Origin: Verrucomicrobiota bacterium
Lineage (GTDB): Bacteria > Verrucomicrobiota > Verrucomicrobiia > Opitutales > Opitutaceae
Reading direction: 5' to 3'
Length of the DNA stretch: 34,235 bases
NCBI GenBank assembly: GCA_019136515.1
Contig: JAGVUB010000120.1
Coordinates: forward strand, 1-34,235
Both the position numbers and the translations under genes were made by a program. Every line of letters begins with the position of its first letter. Within the stretch, counting starts at the first letter, position 1. Below are positions 23,012 through 30,715 of this stretch, one piece after another. The notes under the pieces were generated by a model, which was given only the letters and a program-made list of their open reading frames with translations, searched no databases and was not told the origin of the DNA.

Positions 23012-25470
23012 CTACTCGGCGCGCAGGGCGACCATGGGGTCGACGCGGGTGGCGCGCCGGGCGGGGATGAAACAGGCCAGGGTGGCGACGAGCAGGAGGG
23101 CCACGGCGACGACGAGGAACACGAGCCCCCCGGCAGCGAGGGCGGTGCCGTAGAGCTGGTTGGCGACCCCGATACGCGCGGCGATGCTGCCGAGGGCCCC
23201 GAGGAGGATGCCGGCCAGGACCAACCGCAGGCCGCCGCGGAGGATCTCCTGCAGGACGCGGTTGGCCCCGGCGCCGAGCGCGATGCGCACGCCGATCTCC
23301 CGGGTGCGTTGCGTGACCGAGTACGCCATCACGCCGTAGAGCCCGACGCAGGCGAGCAGGAGGGCGATGCCGGCGAAGAGGCCGACGAGGGTGAGCATGG
23401 TGCGGCGGGTGCGCAGCGAGGCGGAGTTCTCGATCGCCTGGCGGATCGTGCGGAGGTTGGCGATGGGCTGATCGGTATCCACGGCCCGGACCGCTTGGCG
23501 CACCGCCTCGGCGGAGGCGAGCGGCGAGCCGTGCGGCGGACCGACTCGGATACGGAGGCGGGCGGCACGGAGGTGCGCAGGATGATCGACTGGTAGCGCA
23601 GCGGGAAGCGGACGAGGGGGCGGTAGACCTGGAGGCGGGTGCCGGGGCTGCCGAGGTTGGCGGCCATCTCGACATCGCCGACGACGGCGACGACTTCGGC
23701 GAGCTCGTCGCGCTCCTTCATGCGCAGGCGTTTGCCGACGGCGTCCTGCCCGGGCCAGAAACGGCGGGCGAGGGTTTCGTTGACGATGACCATGGGGCGG
23801 GCATCGGCGCGGAGGTCGGAGGGGAAGACGGTGCCGGCGCGCACCGGGATGCCCAGGACGGCGAAGAAGTCGGCGGAGACGGGGATGGAGGTGACGAGCG
23901 GCTCTTGCCCCGGAGCGAAGGTCTGGCCCTCGGGGGTGGCGTTGTCGCTGCCGTAGTAGTTGTAGAGCGGGATGTTGCTGGCGATGGCGGCGTGGGTGAC
24001 GCCGGGGATGGCGGCAAGGCGTTCGAGCAGATCACGCTGGAAGGTGCGCAGCTTCTCGTCGTCGCCGTAGCGGTTCCAGGGGGTGACGAGGGAGCCGGAG
24101 TAGAGGTTGTCGGGGTTCCAGCCGAGGTCGCGGGCGACGAAGCCGCGCGCGCCGAGGGCGAAGGCGCCGGCGGCGCCGACGAGCACGAGAGTGAAGGCGA
24201 GCTCGGCGGCGACGAGGGTGTATTTGAGGCGGTGGTGCGCACGGCCGGCGGTGGAGCCGCGGGCGCTGTCCTTGAGGCTGTCGGCGGCGGAGGTGCGGGA
24301 GGCGAGCCAGGCGGGGGCGAGGCCGAAGGCGAGGGCGCTGACGAGGGCGCTGACGCCGGCGAAGGCGAGGACGCGGGCGTCGAGCGGGATGGGGAAGCCG
24401 GCTTCGCCGTTGATGTTGAGGTTGCGGCCGAGCAGGGAGGAACCCCAGGCGGCGATGAGGATGCCGACGAGGCCGGCGGCGACGGCGAGCACGAAGCTCT
24501 CGGCCAGGAGCGGGCGCATGAGCTGGGAGCGGCTGGCGCCGAGGGCGGAGCGGATGGCGAACTCGCGGCTGCGCCCCAGCGAGCGGGCGAGGAGGAGGTT
24601 GGCGAGGTTGGCGCAGGCGATGACGAGCACCATGGTGGAGAGGACCGGCATCAACCAGAGGATCATGCGGCTGACCGAATCCATGTTGGAGTCGTGCAGG
24701 GCGGCGGCGCGGAGGCTGTCGCTGCCGTTCTCCTTGGGGTAGTCCTGGGCGAGACGGGCGCCGATGGTGCGCAGTTCGCTGTGGGCTTGTTCCAAGGATA
24801 CGCCGGGCTTGAGGCGACCGACGATGTCCATCCAGGCGTTGGTGCGGTCCGCGGGGAAGGTGGACTGCTGGGTGAGGGGGCGGACGATGTCGCAGGGGCC
24901 CCAGACCAGCGGCGCCTCGAAGGAGGCGGGGAGGATGCCGATGACGGTGGCGTTCTCGCCGTTGATGCGGAGGGTGCGGCCGATGACCTGCGGGTCGGCG
25001 GCGAAACGGCGGGTCCACATCCGGTGAGTGAGGACAACGACGGCGCTCTTGCCGGGCTGGTCCTCGTCGGGGGCGAAGAGGCGGCCGTGGGCGGGGGCGA
25101 CCCCGAGGAGGTTGAGGAAGTTGGCGCTGAAATTGACGGCGTTGACCTGGACGGCGGGCTGGTCGGGCTCGGCGAGGGAGAGAGAGTCGTAGGAGAAGAG
25201 GCCGACCTGGGAGAAGGAGGTGAGGGCGGCGCGGACATCGAGGGCGTTGCCGGGGGCGATGGAGCTGGTCTGCGACTGGGGCGTGGTGCGGAAGACGCGG
25301 ACGAGGCGTTCGCTCTCCGGATACGGGAGGGAACGGAAGAGCAGGACGTTGGTGAGGCTGAAGGCGGCGGTGCTCAGGCCGATGCCCAGCGCGAGGGTGA
25401 GCACGGCGATGGCGGTGAACCCGGGCGACTTGGCGAGGGTGCGGAGGGCGAGGCGGAGGTCGGTGAGCAT
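23012..25470 (-). pseudogene. ADOP/MacB-FtsX permease with one-base frameshift (permease 14)
   Basis: The N-terminal part reads from the ATG at 25470 (MLTDLRLALRTLAKSPGFTA) through TM1, the first periplasmic domain, the FtsX core (AIRSALGASRSQLMRPLL) and the second periplasmic domain to ILRTSVPPASVSESV. It then loses homology. The family sequence resumes in another frame with GSPLASAEAVRQAVRAVDTD and continues through REIGVRIALGAGANRVL to [17 protein letters not shown]. The switch lies between about 23521 and 23575. Total length is 2459 bp, one short of a multiple of three, which fits a single-base deletion; the repaired protein would be about 819 aa. Either a real inactivation or a sequencing error. 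It is first in its unit, behind a sigma-54-type promoter, and permease 13 follows. Confidence 0.85.
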
Positions 25471-25522
25471 GGGAAAACGGCGCTGGCGAGCGGGAATGGA
25501 CGGAGGGTGGTCGAAACCAAAA

Positions 25523-25538
25523 CGCACTCGCTGTGCCA
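25523..25538 (-). promoter_or_regulatory. Sigma-54 (-24/-12) promoter for permease 14-13 unit
   Basis: The minus-strand sequence TGGCACAGCGAGTGCG has perfect -24 GG and -12 GC spacing and is followed by a T-rich stretch. The predicted start, near 25512, is about 42 bp upstream of the permease 14 ATG. It is close to the other two sites in this window. Confidence 0.78.
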
Positions 25539-25624
25539 GCTTGCCGGACGTTGTGTAACAAGCGGGAGGATAGGTAGATGAAACATTCGTCCCCCGTCGG
25601 GGCGTCGGGAATTCCCTCGGGGGT

Positions 25625-25651
25625 GGGAAAGCAGTGTCCCGCATTTGGGAC
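25625..25651. promoter_or_regulatory. Predicted activator binding site (GGGA-N8-TCCC-N6-GGGA)
   Basis: GGGA at 25625-25628, TCCC at 25637-25640, GGGAC at 25647-25651. The inner palindrome is GTCCCGCATTTGGGAC, centred 105.5 bp from the -24 end of the permease 14 promoter. It overlaps the possible start of the plus-strand chemoreceptor fragment. Confidence 0.7.
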
Positions 25652-26193
25652 GGCCGGTGCGCGGCGGCTACCGGGCCGAGTTGGAGCGGCAGCCGTGGCA
25701 GGCGTTTACCCGGTGGGGCGATGCCGTGGAGCCGGTCGCGGCGGCCGCGAAGGACTCCACGGAGGCCTTGTCGAAGGCCGGCGAACTGGTGGCGCGGAGC
25801 CGTGAGCTCGCGGTGAGCGCCAACGTGGAGTTCGGCGAGGTGAAGGAGGACGCGCAGAAGATCGAGAAGCTGGTGACGGGGATCGCCGGCGCGTGCCGCG
25901 AGCAGGCGATCGCGCTCGAACAGGTCAGTCGCGCGCTCTCCGACATCGGGCACGGCGTGCAATCCGGCGCGGCGACGGCGGAGGAATCTTCCGGCGCCTC
26001 GGTGGAGATGCGTTCGCAGGCCGATCGTGTGCACAGCGAGATGCTGGTCCTGAAGGCGAACGTGCTTGGAAAACAGGATACTGGCGCGCCTGCGGCGGTG
26101 TCCGGTTCGGCGGCGAAGCGTCACGCGCCGAAGACCGGCGCAGCTATGGCGACCCCGCGTGGTGCTGGTGCGTCACCGGCCGAGAGAGGATAA
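25645..26193 (+). CDS. Chemoreceptor signalling-domain fragment (probable remnant)
   Basis: A 182-aa open frame (TTG at 25645; a GTG at 25657 is an alternative). Residues from about KEDAQKIEKLVTGIAGACRE to AATAEESSGASVEM align with the C-terminal methylation helix of methyl-accepting chemotaxis proteins. Compare [20 protein letters not shown] and [15 protein letters not shown] in the intact receptor at 30779-32419. The sensor domain, transmembrane helices and the CheA/CheW-binding hairpin tip are all missing. The last 40 residues are low-complexity. It lies alone on the plus strand, convergent with the DUF4097 gene. It is most likely the decayed 3' end of a receptor, with the 5' part displaced by the permease cluster; expression is doubtful. 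Confidence 0.55.
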   Translation: MGRPVRGGYRAELERQPWQAFTRWGDAVEPVAAAAKDSTEALSKAGELVARSRELAVSANVEFGEVKEDAQKIEKLVTGIAGACREQAIALEQVSRALSDIGHGVQSGAATAEESSGASVEMRSQADRVHSEMLVLKANVLGKQDTGAPAAVSGSAAKRHAPKTGAAMATPRGAGASPAERG

Positions 26194-26223
26194 ACCGGCG
26201 CGGCGACTGCGTCGGCCGGCGGC

Positions 26224-26982
26224 TCAGCGCTTCCGGATCGCGATGGCGCCGTTGACCGTCTTGAGACGGATCCGGGCGGCGCCGTCGCCGATCGTGCCTT
26301 CGAGCGTGCGACCGACCCAGCCGCGGGTGGAGGCGGCGAGACCGAAGTCGTTCTCGATGGATCCATTGACGGTGCTGGCCTCGAGTTGGGCTCCGGCGGC
26401 GGCGGGCAACCGAAGCTCGAGGGGCCCGTTGACGCCACTGAGCACGATGTCTTGTTTGTCGGCGACGGCGTCGAACTCGGCGAGGACCGAGCCGTTGACG
26501 GCGGAGAGCTCGACCTCGTGGCGCAGGCCGCGGGCCTCGACGCGACCGTTGACGGTCTTGGCGGTGACGCGTCCGTGGGCGTTGGCGATGGTGATGGCGC
26601 CGTTGACCGTCTCCAGTTGGCGGAGCGTGGCGGCGTGGGGGACGGTGAGGGTGTAGCGCACCTCGCCGGTGTTGGTGAACTTCTTGAGCCAGCTGCCATC
26701 CTTGTCGAGGTAGACGGTCTTGACGGCGAAACGGCGTTCGGAGGAGTCGATACGGAGATCGAGCGCGTCGAGGTCGGCCTGGCTGCCGGCGGATTTCACG
26801 GCCTCGAGGCGGACCTCGGGCTTGTCCCAGGTCTCGACGGTGATGGGGCCGTTGACGTTTTCGACGAGGACCTCGCCGGTGGCGGCGAGGGGGCGGGTCT
26901 CGGTCACGGTGGCGGTGACGGCGGCGCGGCCGAAGAGGGGGAGGAACGGGAAGGCGAGGAGACCGAAAAGGAGGACGCGCAT
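26224..26982 (-). CDS. DUF4097-family secreted repeat protein
   Basis: A 252-aa protein from the ATG at 26982. Signal peptide: MRVLLFGLLAFPFLPLFGRA. The mature part is a DUF4097-type beta-strand repeat protein. The motif VNG recurs seven times (VNGPI, VNGAI, VNGRV, VNGSV, VNGPL, VNGSI, VNGAI), each turn followed by a beta strand, as in a right-handed beta-solenoid adhesin-like fold. The C-terminus is KTVNGAIAIRKR. It follows the ATPase gene on the same strand, but a probable terminator (27029-27059) lies between them, so it may be expressed separately. The family is common beside envelope-stress and MacAB-type genes; its function is unknown. Confidence 0.8.
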   Translation of the reverse strand: MRVLLFGLLAFPFLPLFGRAAVTATVTETRPLAATGEVLVENVNGPITVETWDKPEVRLEAVKSAGSQADLDALDLRIDSSERRFAVKTVYLDKDGSWLKKFTNTGEVRYTLTVPHAATLRQLETVNGAITIANAHGRVTAKTVNGRVEARGLRHEVELSAVNGSVLAEFDAVADKQDIVLSGVNGPLELRLPAAAGAQLEASTVNGSIENDFGLAASTRGWVGRTLEGTIGDGAARIRLKTVNGAIAIRKR

Positions 26983-27028
26983 GGTTGGGAGACGGCGAGG
27001 GCGTTGGAGTGTGTGCGGAGGCCGAAAA

Positions 27029-27059
27029 CCGCCGGGGCTGGTGGGATCAGCCCCGGCGG
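27029..27059 (-). terminator. Probable intrinsic terminator after the ATPase gene
   Basis: Perfect 11-bp inverted repeat (arms CCGCCGGGGCT/AGCCCCGGCGG) with a 9-base loop. On the minus strand it is followed by GGTTTTCGG, a short T-run. It lies between the ATPase stop at 27127 and the DUF4097 start at 26982. Confidence 0.5.
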
Positions 27060-27090
27060 GGTAGAGGCCGCTCACGTAGGGTGGCGGAAC

Positions 27091-27113
27091 AGGTCGGGTA
27101 ATCAGTCCGACCT
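27091..27113. repeat. Short hairpin AGGTCGG/CCGACCT
   Basis: A 7-bp perfect inverted repeat with a 9-base loop, 14 bp past the ATPase stop. The GGTCGG/CCGACC arms recall the hairpins at 28-48 and 196-216. Possible REP-like element or part of the transcript end. Confidence 0.45.
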
Positions 27114-27126
27114 GAAGGCGGAAAAC

Positions 27127-27867
27127 TCAGTTCTCGACGTGCTCCTCGACGATGCGGCCGTCGAAGAGGTGCACGGTGCGGTCGGCGCTGCGGGCGAAGC
27201 GGGCGTCGTGGGTGACCATGACGATGGTGGAGCCGGCGCGGTGGAGGTCGCGGAGGAGCTCCATGACGGCGTCGCCGTTCTTCGAATCCAAGTTGCCGGT
27301 GGGCTCGTCGGCGAGGAGGACGGAGGGGCTGCCGGCGAGGGCGCGGGCGACGGCGACGCGCTGCTGCTGGCCGCCGGAGAGCTGGGAGGGCAGGTGCTTG
27401 GCGCGGTGGCCCATGCCAACGCGCTCGAGGGCGGCGGTGGCGCGCTGCTTGCGCTCGGCGGCGGGCATGCCGCGGTAGGTGAGGGGCAGCTCGACGTTCT
27501 CGTAGACGGTGAGGTCGCCGATGAGATTGAACGACTGGAAGATGAAGCCGATCTCGCGGTTACGGATACGGGCGCGGTCGGCGAGCGAGAGGTTCTCCAC
27601 CGGGGTGCCGTTGAGCAGGTACTTGCCGTCGCTGGGCGAGTCGAGCAGGCCGAGGATGGAGAGCAGGGTGGACTTGCCGCAGCCGGAGGGGCCGGCGATG
27701 GAGACGAACTCGCCCTTGAAGATGTCGAGCTGGATGCCGGAGAGGGCGTGGGTCTCGACCTCGTCGGTGAGGAAGACCTTCTTGATGCCTTCGAGCTTGA
27801 TGAGGATCTGGCCGTCGGCGGCTTCGGTGGCGGCCGTGGCGGGGGCGGGTGTTGGAGCGGTGGACAT
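27127..27867 (-). CDS. ABC transporter ATP-binding protein, LolD/MacB type (adaptor-linked)
   Basis: A 246-aa ATPase. A 20-residue Ala/Thr/Pro-rich leader precedes the domain, which starts ILIKLEGIKKVF. Motifs: Walker A GPSGCGKST, Q-loop FIFQSFNLIGDLTV, signature LSGGQQQRVAVARAL, Walker B VLLADEPTG with NLDS, and switch histidine in VTHDARFA. This is a canonical MacB/LolD nucleotide-binding subunit. The longer open frame to 29079 is a shadow of the adaptor gene; the ATG at 27867 is used. It lies 104 bp downstream of the MacA-like adaptor gene, with heptad arrays between. Adaptor plus ATPase without a fused or adjacent MacB permease implies that the permeases are supplied by the ADOP run. Confidence 0.92.
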   Translation of the reverse strand: MSTAPTPAPATAATEAADGQILIKLEGIKKVFLTDEVETHALSGIQLDIFKGEFVSIAGPSGCGKSTLLSILGLLDSPSDGKYLLNGTPVENLSLADRARIRNREIGFIFQSFNLIGDLTVYENVELPLTYRGMPAAERKQRATAALERVGMGHRAKHLPSQLSGGQQQRVAVARALAGSPSVLLADEPTGNLDSKNGDAVMELLRDLHRAGSTIVMVTHDARFARSADRTVHLFDGRIVEEHVEN

Positions 27868-27868
27868 G

Positions 27869-27903
27869 GGAGTGCGGATGGCGGAATGTGGATTGCGGAG
27901 TGA
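27869..27903. repeat. Heptad array, GGATTGC family
   Basis: Units ggagtgc, ggatggc, ggaatgt, ggattgc, ggagtga begin 2 bp upstream of the ATPase start codon. Same family as the array in the DUF58 gene (3456-3487). Confidence 0.7.
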
Positions 27904-27922
27904 AGGAGGACGGGGGAGAAGG

Positions 27923-27943
27923 GCGATTGGCGATCTGCGATCG
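27923..27943. repeat. Short heptad array, GCGATTG family
   Basis: Three units gcgattg, gcgatct, gcgatcg in the adaptor-ATPase gap. Related to the arrays at 10671-10698. Confidence 0.55.
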
Positions 27944-27971
27944 GGCGGAGACGGAGGACTGCGGGGCGCGA

Positions 27972-29225
27972 TCAGTTGAGGCGGACGCGGTCGGTGCTGT
28001 CCCAGTTGGACATGTCGGAGAGGATGACGCGGTCGCCGGGCTGGAGGCCGGCGACGATCTCGATGGTGTTGACCGAGCTGCGACCGAACTGGACGGGGAT
28101 GCGGGTGGCGATGCGGTCGTCGCCGTCGAGGCGGAAGACGCCGACGGTGCTGCGCTCCTGGCCGAAGGCGGGGCGGCCGACGTAGACGACGTTGTCGAGC
28201 CGTTCGAGCTCGACGGTGCCGTCGACGGAGAGATCGGGGCGGGCGCCCTTCGGGAGTTCGCCAGTGAGGGCGACATCGACGAGCACGGTGCCGTTGGCGA
28301 CGGCGGGATCGATACGAGCGACACGACCGGTGACGACGCCGTTGCGCGTGTCGACCGAGGCGAGCAGGCCGATGACGATGTCCTTGGCCTGGGTCTCGGC
28401 GATGCGGATCTCGGCCTTGAGGTTGGTGGGATCGGCGACGCGGGCGAGGTTGCTGCCGGGGGCGACTTGTTGGCCGACCTCGAGCGGGAGGGCCTGGAGC
28501 ACGCCGGCGACGCCGGCGCGGACGTGGAGGGCGTCGGCATCGCGGCGGGCGAGTTCGGCCTGGGCGCGCAGGCGGGCGACCTCGGCTTCCTTGGGGGCGA
28601 TCTGGGCGTCGCGGGTGCGGCGGGCGAGTTCGAGGCGCTTCTGCTCGATCACCCAGCAGGCGTCGGCGGCCTCGGCGGAAACTTTCGACTGCTTGAGCAC
28701 GACGGAGGCGACGAGACCGTCCTTGAAGAGTTCCTCGTTGACCTCGGCCTGGAGGCGGGCGCGCTCGTAGTCGGATTTCACGCCCGCGGCGCGGGCCTCC
28801 ATCTCGAGGAGGTTGCGGTCGGTCTGGGCGATGAGGCTCTCGAGTTCGGCTTCGCCGGCCTTGAGGGAGAGGGTCGCGTTGAGGGCGGCCTGCTCGACGT
28901 CGGGATTGGAGAGTTCGAGGATGAGCGAGTCGGGCTGCACGACGGCGCCGGGGCGCAGGACGATGCGTTCGACGCGGCCGCTGGTGCGGGCGGCGAGCCA
29001 GCGGATGTCGACCGGGACGAGGGTGCCGAGCCCGCGGACTTGGCGGACCATCGGGCCCTGCTTGACGGTGTCGATCCACACGAGGCTGCGCTCGACGGTG
29101 GGCGCGGCGGGTTTGAGCTGGGCGAGGAAGATGGTGACGCCGGTGAGGACGATGGCGGCGCCGACTCCGATGAGGATCAGGCGGCGGCGCTTCTGTTTGG
29201 CGGCGTTGGGGCGGGGGATGTCCAT
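27972..29225 (-). CDS. MacA/HlyD-family periplasmic adaptor protein
   Basis: A 417-aa membrane-fusion protein. A basic N-terminus (AAKQKRRR) leads into one transmembrane anchor (LILIGVGAAIVLTGVTIFLA). Next come a barrel-sandwich half (VRQVRGLGTLVPVDIRWLAA), a long alpha-helical hairpin rich in Ala, Glu and Arg (about residues 105-205), the second barrel half (VRAGVAGVLQALPLEVGQQV), and the beta-barrel and membrane-proximal domains, ending with ILSDMSNWDSTDRVRLN. The protein links an inner-membrane ABC exporter to an outer-membrane channel. No lipobox is present. The ATG at 29225 is chosen over a TTG at 29243. The ATPase gene is next downstream. A sigma-54-type promoter ends 23 bp upstream, leaving a leader of only about 12 bases. 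Confidence 0.9.
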   Translation of the reverse strand: MDIPRPNAAKQKRRRLILIGVGAAIVLTGVTIFLAQLKPAAPTVERSLVWIDTVKQGPMVRQVRGLGTLVPVDIRWLAARTSGRVERIVLRPGAVVQPDSLILELSNPDVEQAALNATLSLKAGEAELESLIAQTDRNLLEMEARAAGVKSDYERARLQAEVNEELFKDGLVASVVLKQSKVSAEAADACWVIEQKRLELARRTRDAQIAPKEAEVARLRAQAELARRDADALHVRAGVAGVLQALPLEVGQQVAPGSNLARVADPTNLKAEIRIAETQAKDIVIGLLASVDTRNGVVTGRVARIDPAVANGTVLVDVALTGELPKGARPDLSVDGTVELERLDNVVYVGRPAFGQERSTVGVFRLDGDDRIATRIPVQFGRSSVNTIEIVAGLQPGDRVILSDMSNWDSTDRVRLN

Positions 29226-29247
29226 GCGGGATGTGTTGGCCAACTAT

Positions 29248-29263
29248 TGCAGGGGCTATGCCA
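29248..29263 (-). promoter_or_regulatory. Sigma-54 (-24/-12) promoter for adaptor-ATPase unit
   Basis: The minus-strand sequence TGGCATAGCCCCTGCA has correct -24 GG and -12 GC spacing, and TGGCA-AGC is shared with the sites at 20265 and 25523. The predicted start, near 29237, gives an unusually short leader to the ATG at 29225. Confidence 0.72.
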
Positions 29264-29350
29264 GCGCGGTTTGAGTGATGTAAAACGCTGAAAATGAGAG
29301 GATAGAGAACAGATTGGTGCCGGAGTGTTTTTCGCTGGCGGAGCGTGACT

Positions 29351-29377
29351 GGGATGGGGGTGTCCCAAGAATGGGAC
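29351..29377. promoter_or_regulatory. Predicted activator binding site (GGGA-N8-TCCC-N6-GGGA)
   Basis: GGGA at 29351-29354, TCCC at 29363-29366, GGGAC at 29373-29377. The inner palindrome is GTCCCAAGAATGGGAC, centred 106.5 bp from the -24 end of the adaptor promoter. Same spacing and orientation as the other two sites. Confidence 0.7.
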
Positions 29378-29482
29378 GCGCTGGCGACGCGTTAACTGGG
29401 CCAGTTGGCTGTCGGTGGTCGAAGGCGGGATTTGCCCGGCGGGGCGGGGCAGGTAAAGAAGGGGCTCACCCTCCAACCGCCT

Positions 29483-30562
29483 ATGTGGAAGAAACCTTAC
29501 GGGAGAACCGGCGCCGCGATCTCCGTGATCGGGTTCGGCGGCATGCGCTTCGCCAACCCCGCCGACCTCGACGCTTCGGCCGCACTGGTGCACCACGCGC
29601 ATGCGCGCGGCATCAACTATTTCGACACGGCGCCCTACTACTGCGACGACCACAGCGAGGACATCATGGGCCGGGCGTTCCGGACGATGCCGCGGGACTC
29701 GTTCTTCGTCTCGACCAAGTGCATCGAGAGCGACGGGGCGAAGCTGCGCGCCAGCCTCGAGCGCTCGCTCACGCGCCTCGGCGTGGAGGCGATCGACTTC
29801 TTCCACATCTGGTGCCTGCTGCGCCCCGAGCAGCTCGACGAGCGGCGCAAGGGCGGGGCGATCGCGGCGGCGCAGCGCGCGAAGGAGGAGGGGTTGATCC
29901 GGCATCTCGTCGTCTCCTCACACCTCGACGGCGAGGACAACGCCGCGGTGCTCGACTCGGGGCTCTTCGAGGGGATCACGATCGGCTACAACGCGATCAA
30001 CTTTCCGTTCCGCGCGAAGACGCTCGAAGCGGCAGCGCGGCACAACCTCGGTGTGGCGACGATGAACCCGCTCGGTGGCGGCCTCATCCCGCGCAACGCC
30101 CAGCGCCTGGCCTTCCTCAAGGGACCGCAGGACCAGGACGTGGTGCAGGCGGCGCTGCGCTTCAACGTCTCGCAGCCGGCGATCACCTGCGCGCTGGTCG
30201 GCTTCTCCTGTGAGCGGGAGGTCGACGAGGCGGTGGCGGCGGTGGAGAACTTCACCCCGTATCCGGCCGATCACATCGAGCGGGTGAAGGCGGGCATCGG
30301 TGCGGGCTTCGCGGGCTTCTGCACCGGGTGCGAATACTGCCTGCCGTGCCCGACCGGGGTGCCGATCCCGAAGTTCATGGATACGTTCAACCAGAAGATT
30401 CTCGAGGGGACCGACCGCGCGATGACGGAGAGGTTGAAATGGCACTGGTCGCTGCCGGCCGCGGACGCGGCGGCGTGCACCGAGTGCGGCGCGTGCGAGG
30501 AGCTGTGCACGCAGCACCTGCCGATCCGCGAGCGACTCCGGGAGATCGCGGCGCTGGCGTAG
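29483..30562 (+). CDS. Aldo/keto reductase with C-terminal Fe-S cysteine clusters
   Basis: A 359-aa NAD(P)H-dependent aldo/keto reductase. The TIM-barrel start is MWKKPYGRTGAAISVIGFGG. The catalytic tetrad is visible: D48 and Y53 in FDTAPYY, K79 in VSTKC, and H108 in DFFHIW. The C-terminal extension carries two cysteine groups: C280, C283, C286, C289 and C332, C335, C338, C342. This is the arrangement of the ferredoxin-like AKR subgroup and should bind at least one [4Fe-4S] cluster. The natural substrate is unknown. The ATG at 29483 is chosen because residues before it have no family counterpart. It is divergent from the adaptor gene and convergent with the chemoreceptor gene. No clear promoter was recognised. 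Confidence 0.93.
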   Translation: MWKKPYGRTGAAISVIGFGGMRFANPADLDASAALVHHAHARGINYFDTAPYYCDDHSEDIMGRAFRTMPRDSFFVSTKCIESDGAKLRASLERSLTRLGVEAIDFFHIWCLLRPEQLDERRKGGAIAAAQRAKEEGLIRHLVVSSHLDGEDNAAVLDSGLFEGITIGYNAINFPFRAKTLEAAARHNLGVATMNPLGGGLIPRNAQRLAFLKGPQDQDVVQAALRFNVSQPAITCALVGFSCEREVDEAVAAVENFTPYPADHIERVKAGIGAGFAGFCTGCEYCLPCPTGVPIPKFMDTFNQKILEGTDRAMTERLKWHWSLPAADAAACTECGACEELCTQHLPIRERLREIAALA

Positions 30563-30663
30563 CTGGCGCGAGAACGATCCGGACGAGAGTCGAGGTTCGA
30601 GTGACGAGAGCCGGACAGTGTGGTGCGGTGCCGCAGGTGGGGTTGCAACGTCGGTCGTCGAAT

Positions 30664-30679
30664 CCGGCCGAGGGGCCGG
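30664..30679. repeat. 6-bp stem hairpin CCGGCC/GGCCGG
   Basis: Perfect inverted repeat with a GAGG loop, in the gap between the convergent reductase and chemoreceptor genes. No T-run follows. Possibly part of a bidirectional transcript end together with the element at 30716-30770. Confidence 0.45.
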
Positions 30680-30715
30680 TTCAGGTCGGAACGCTCGCGG
30701 GGATGCGTCCGAACT

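Noticed and set aside
25471..26124. N-terminal extension of permease 14 to position 26124
   Set aside because: It runs antisense through the chemoreceptor fragment and across the sigma-54 promoter; MLTDLRLALR at 25470 matches the paralogue starts.
27868..29079. N-terminal extension of the adaptor-linked ATPase to 650 aa
   Set aside because: It overlaps the MacA-like gene in a different frame and is Arg/Pro-rich; the ATPase domain starts right after the ATG at 27867.
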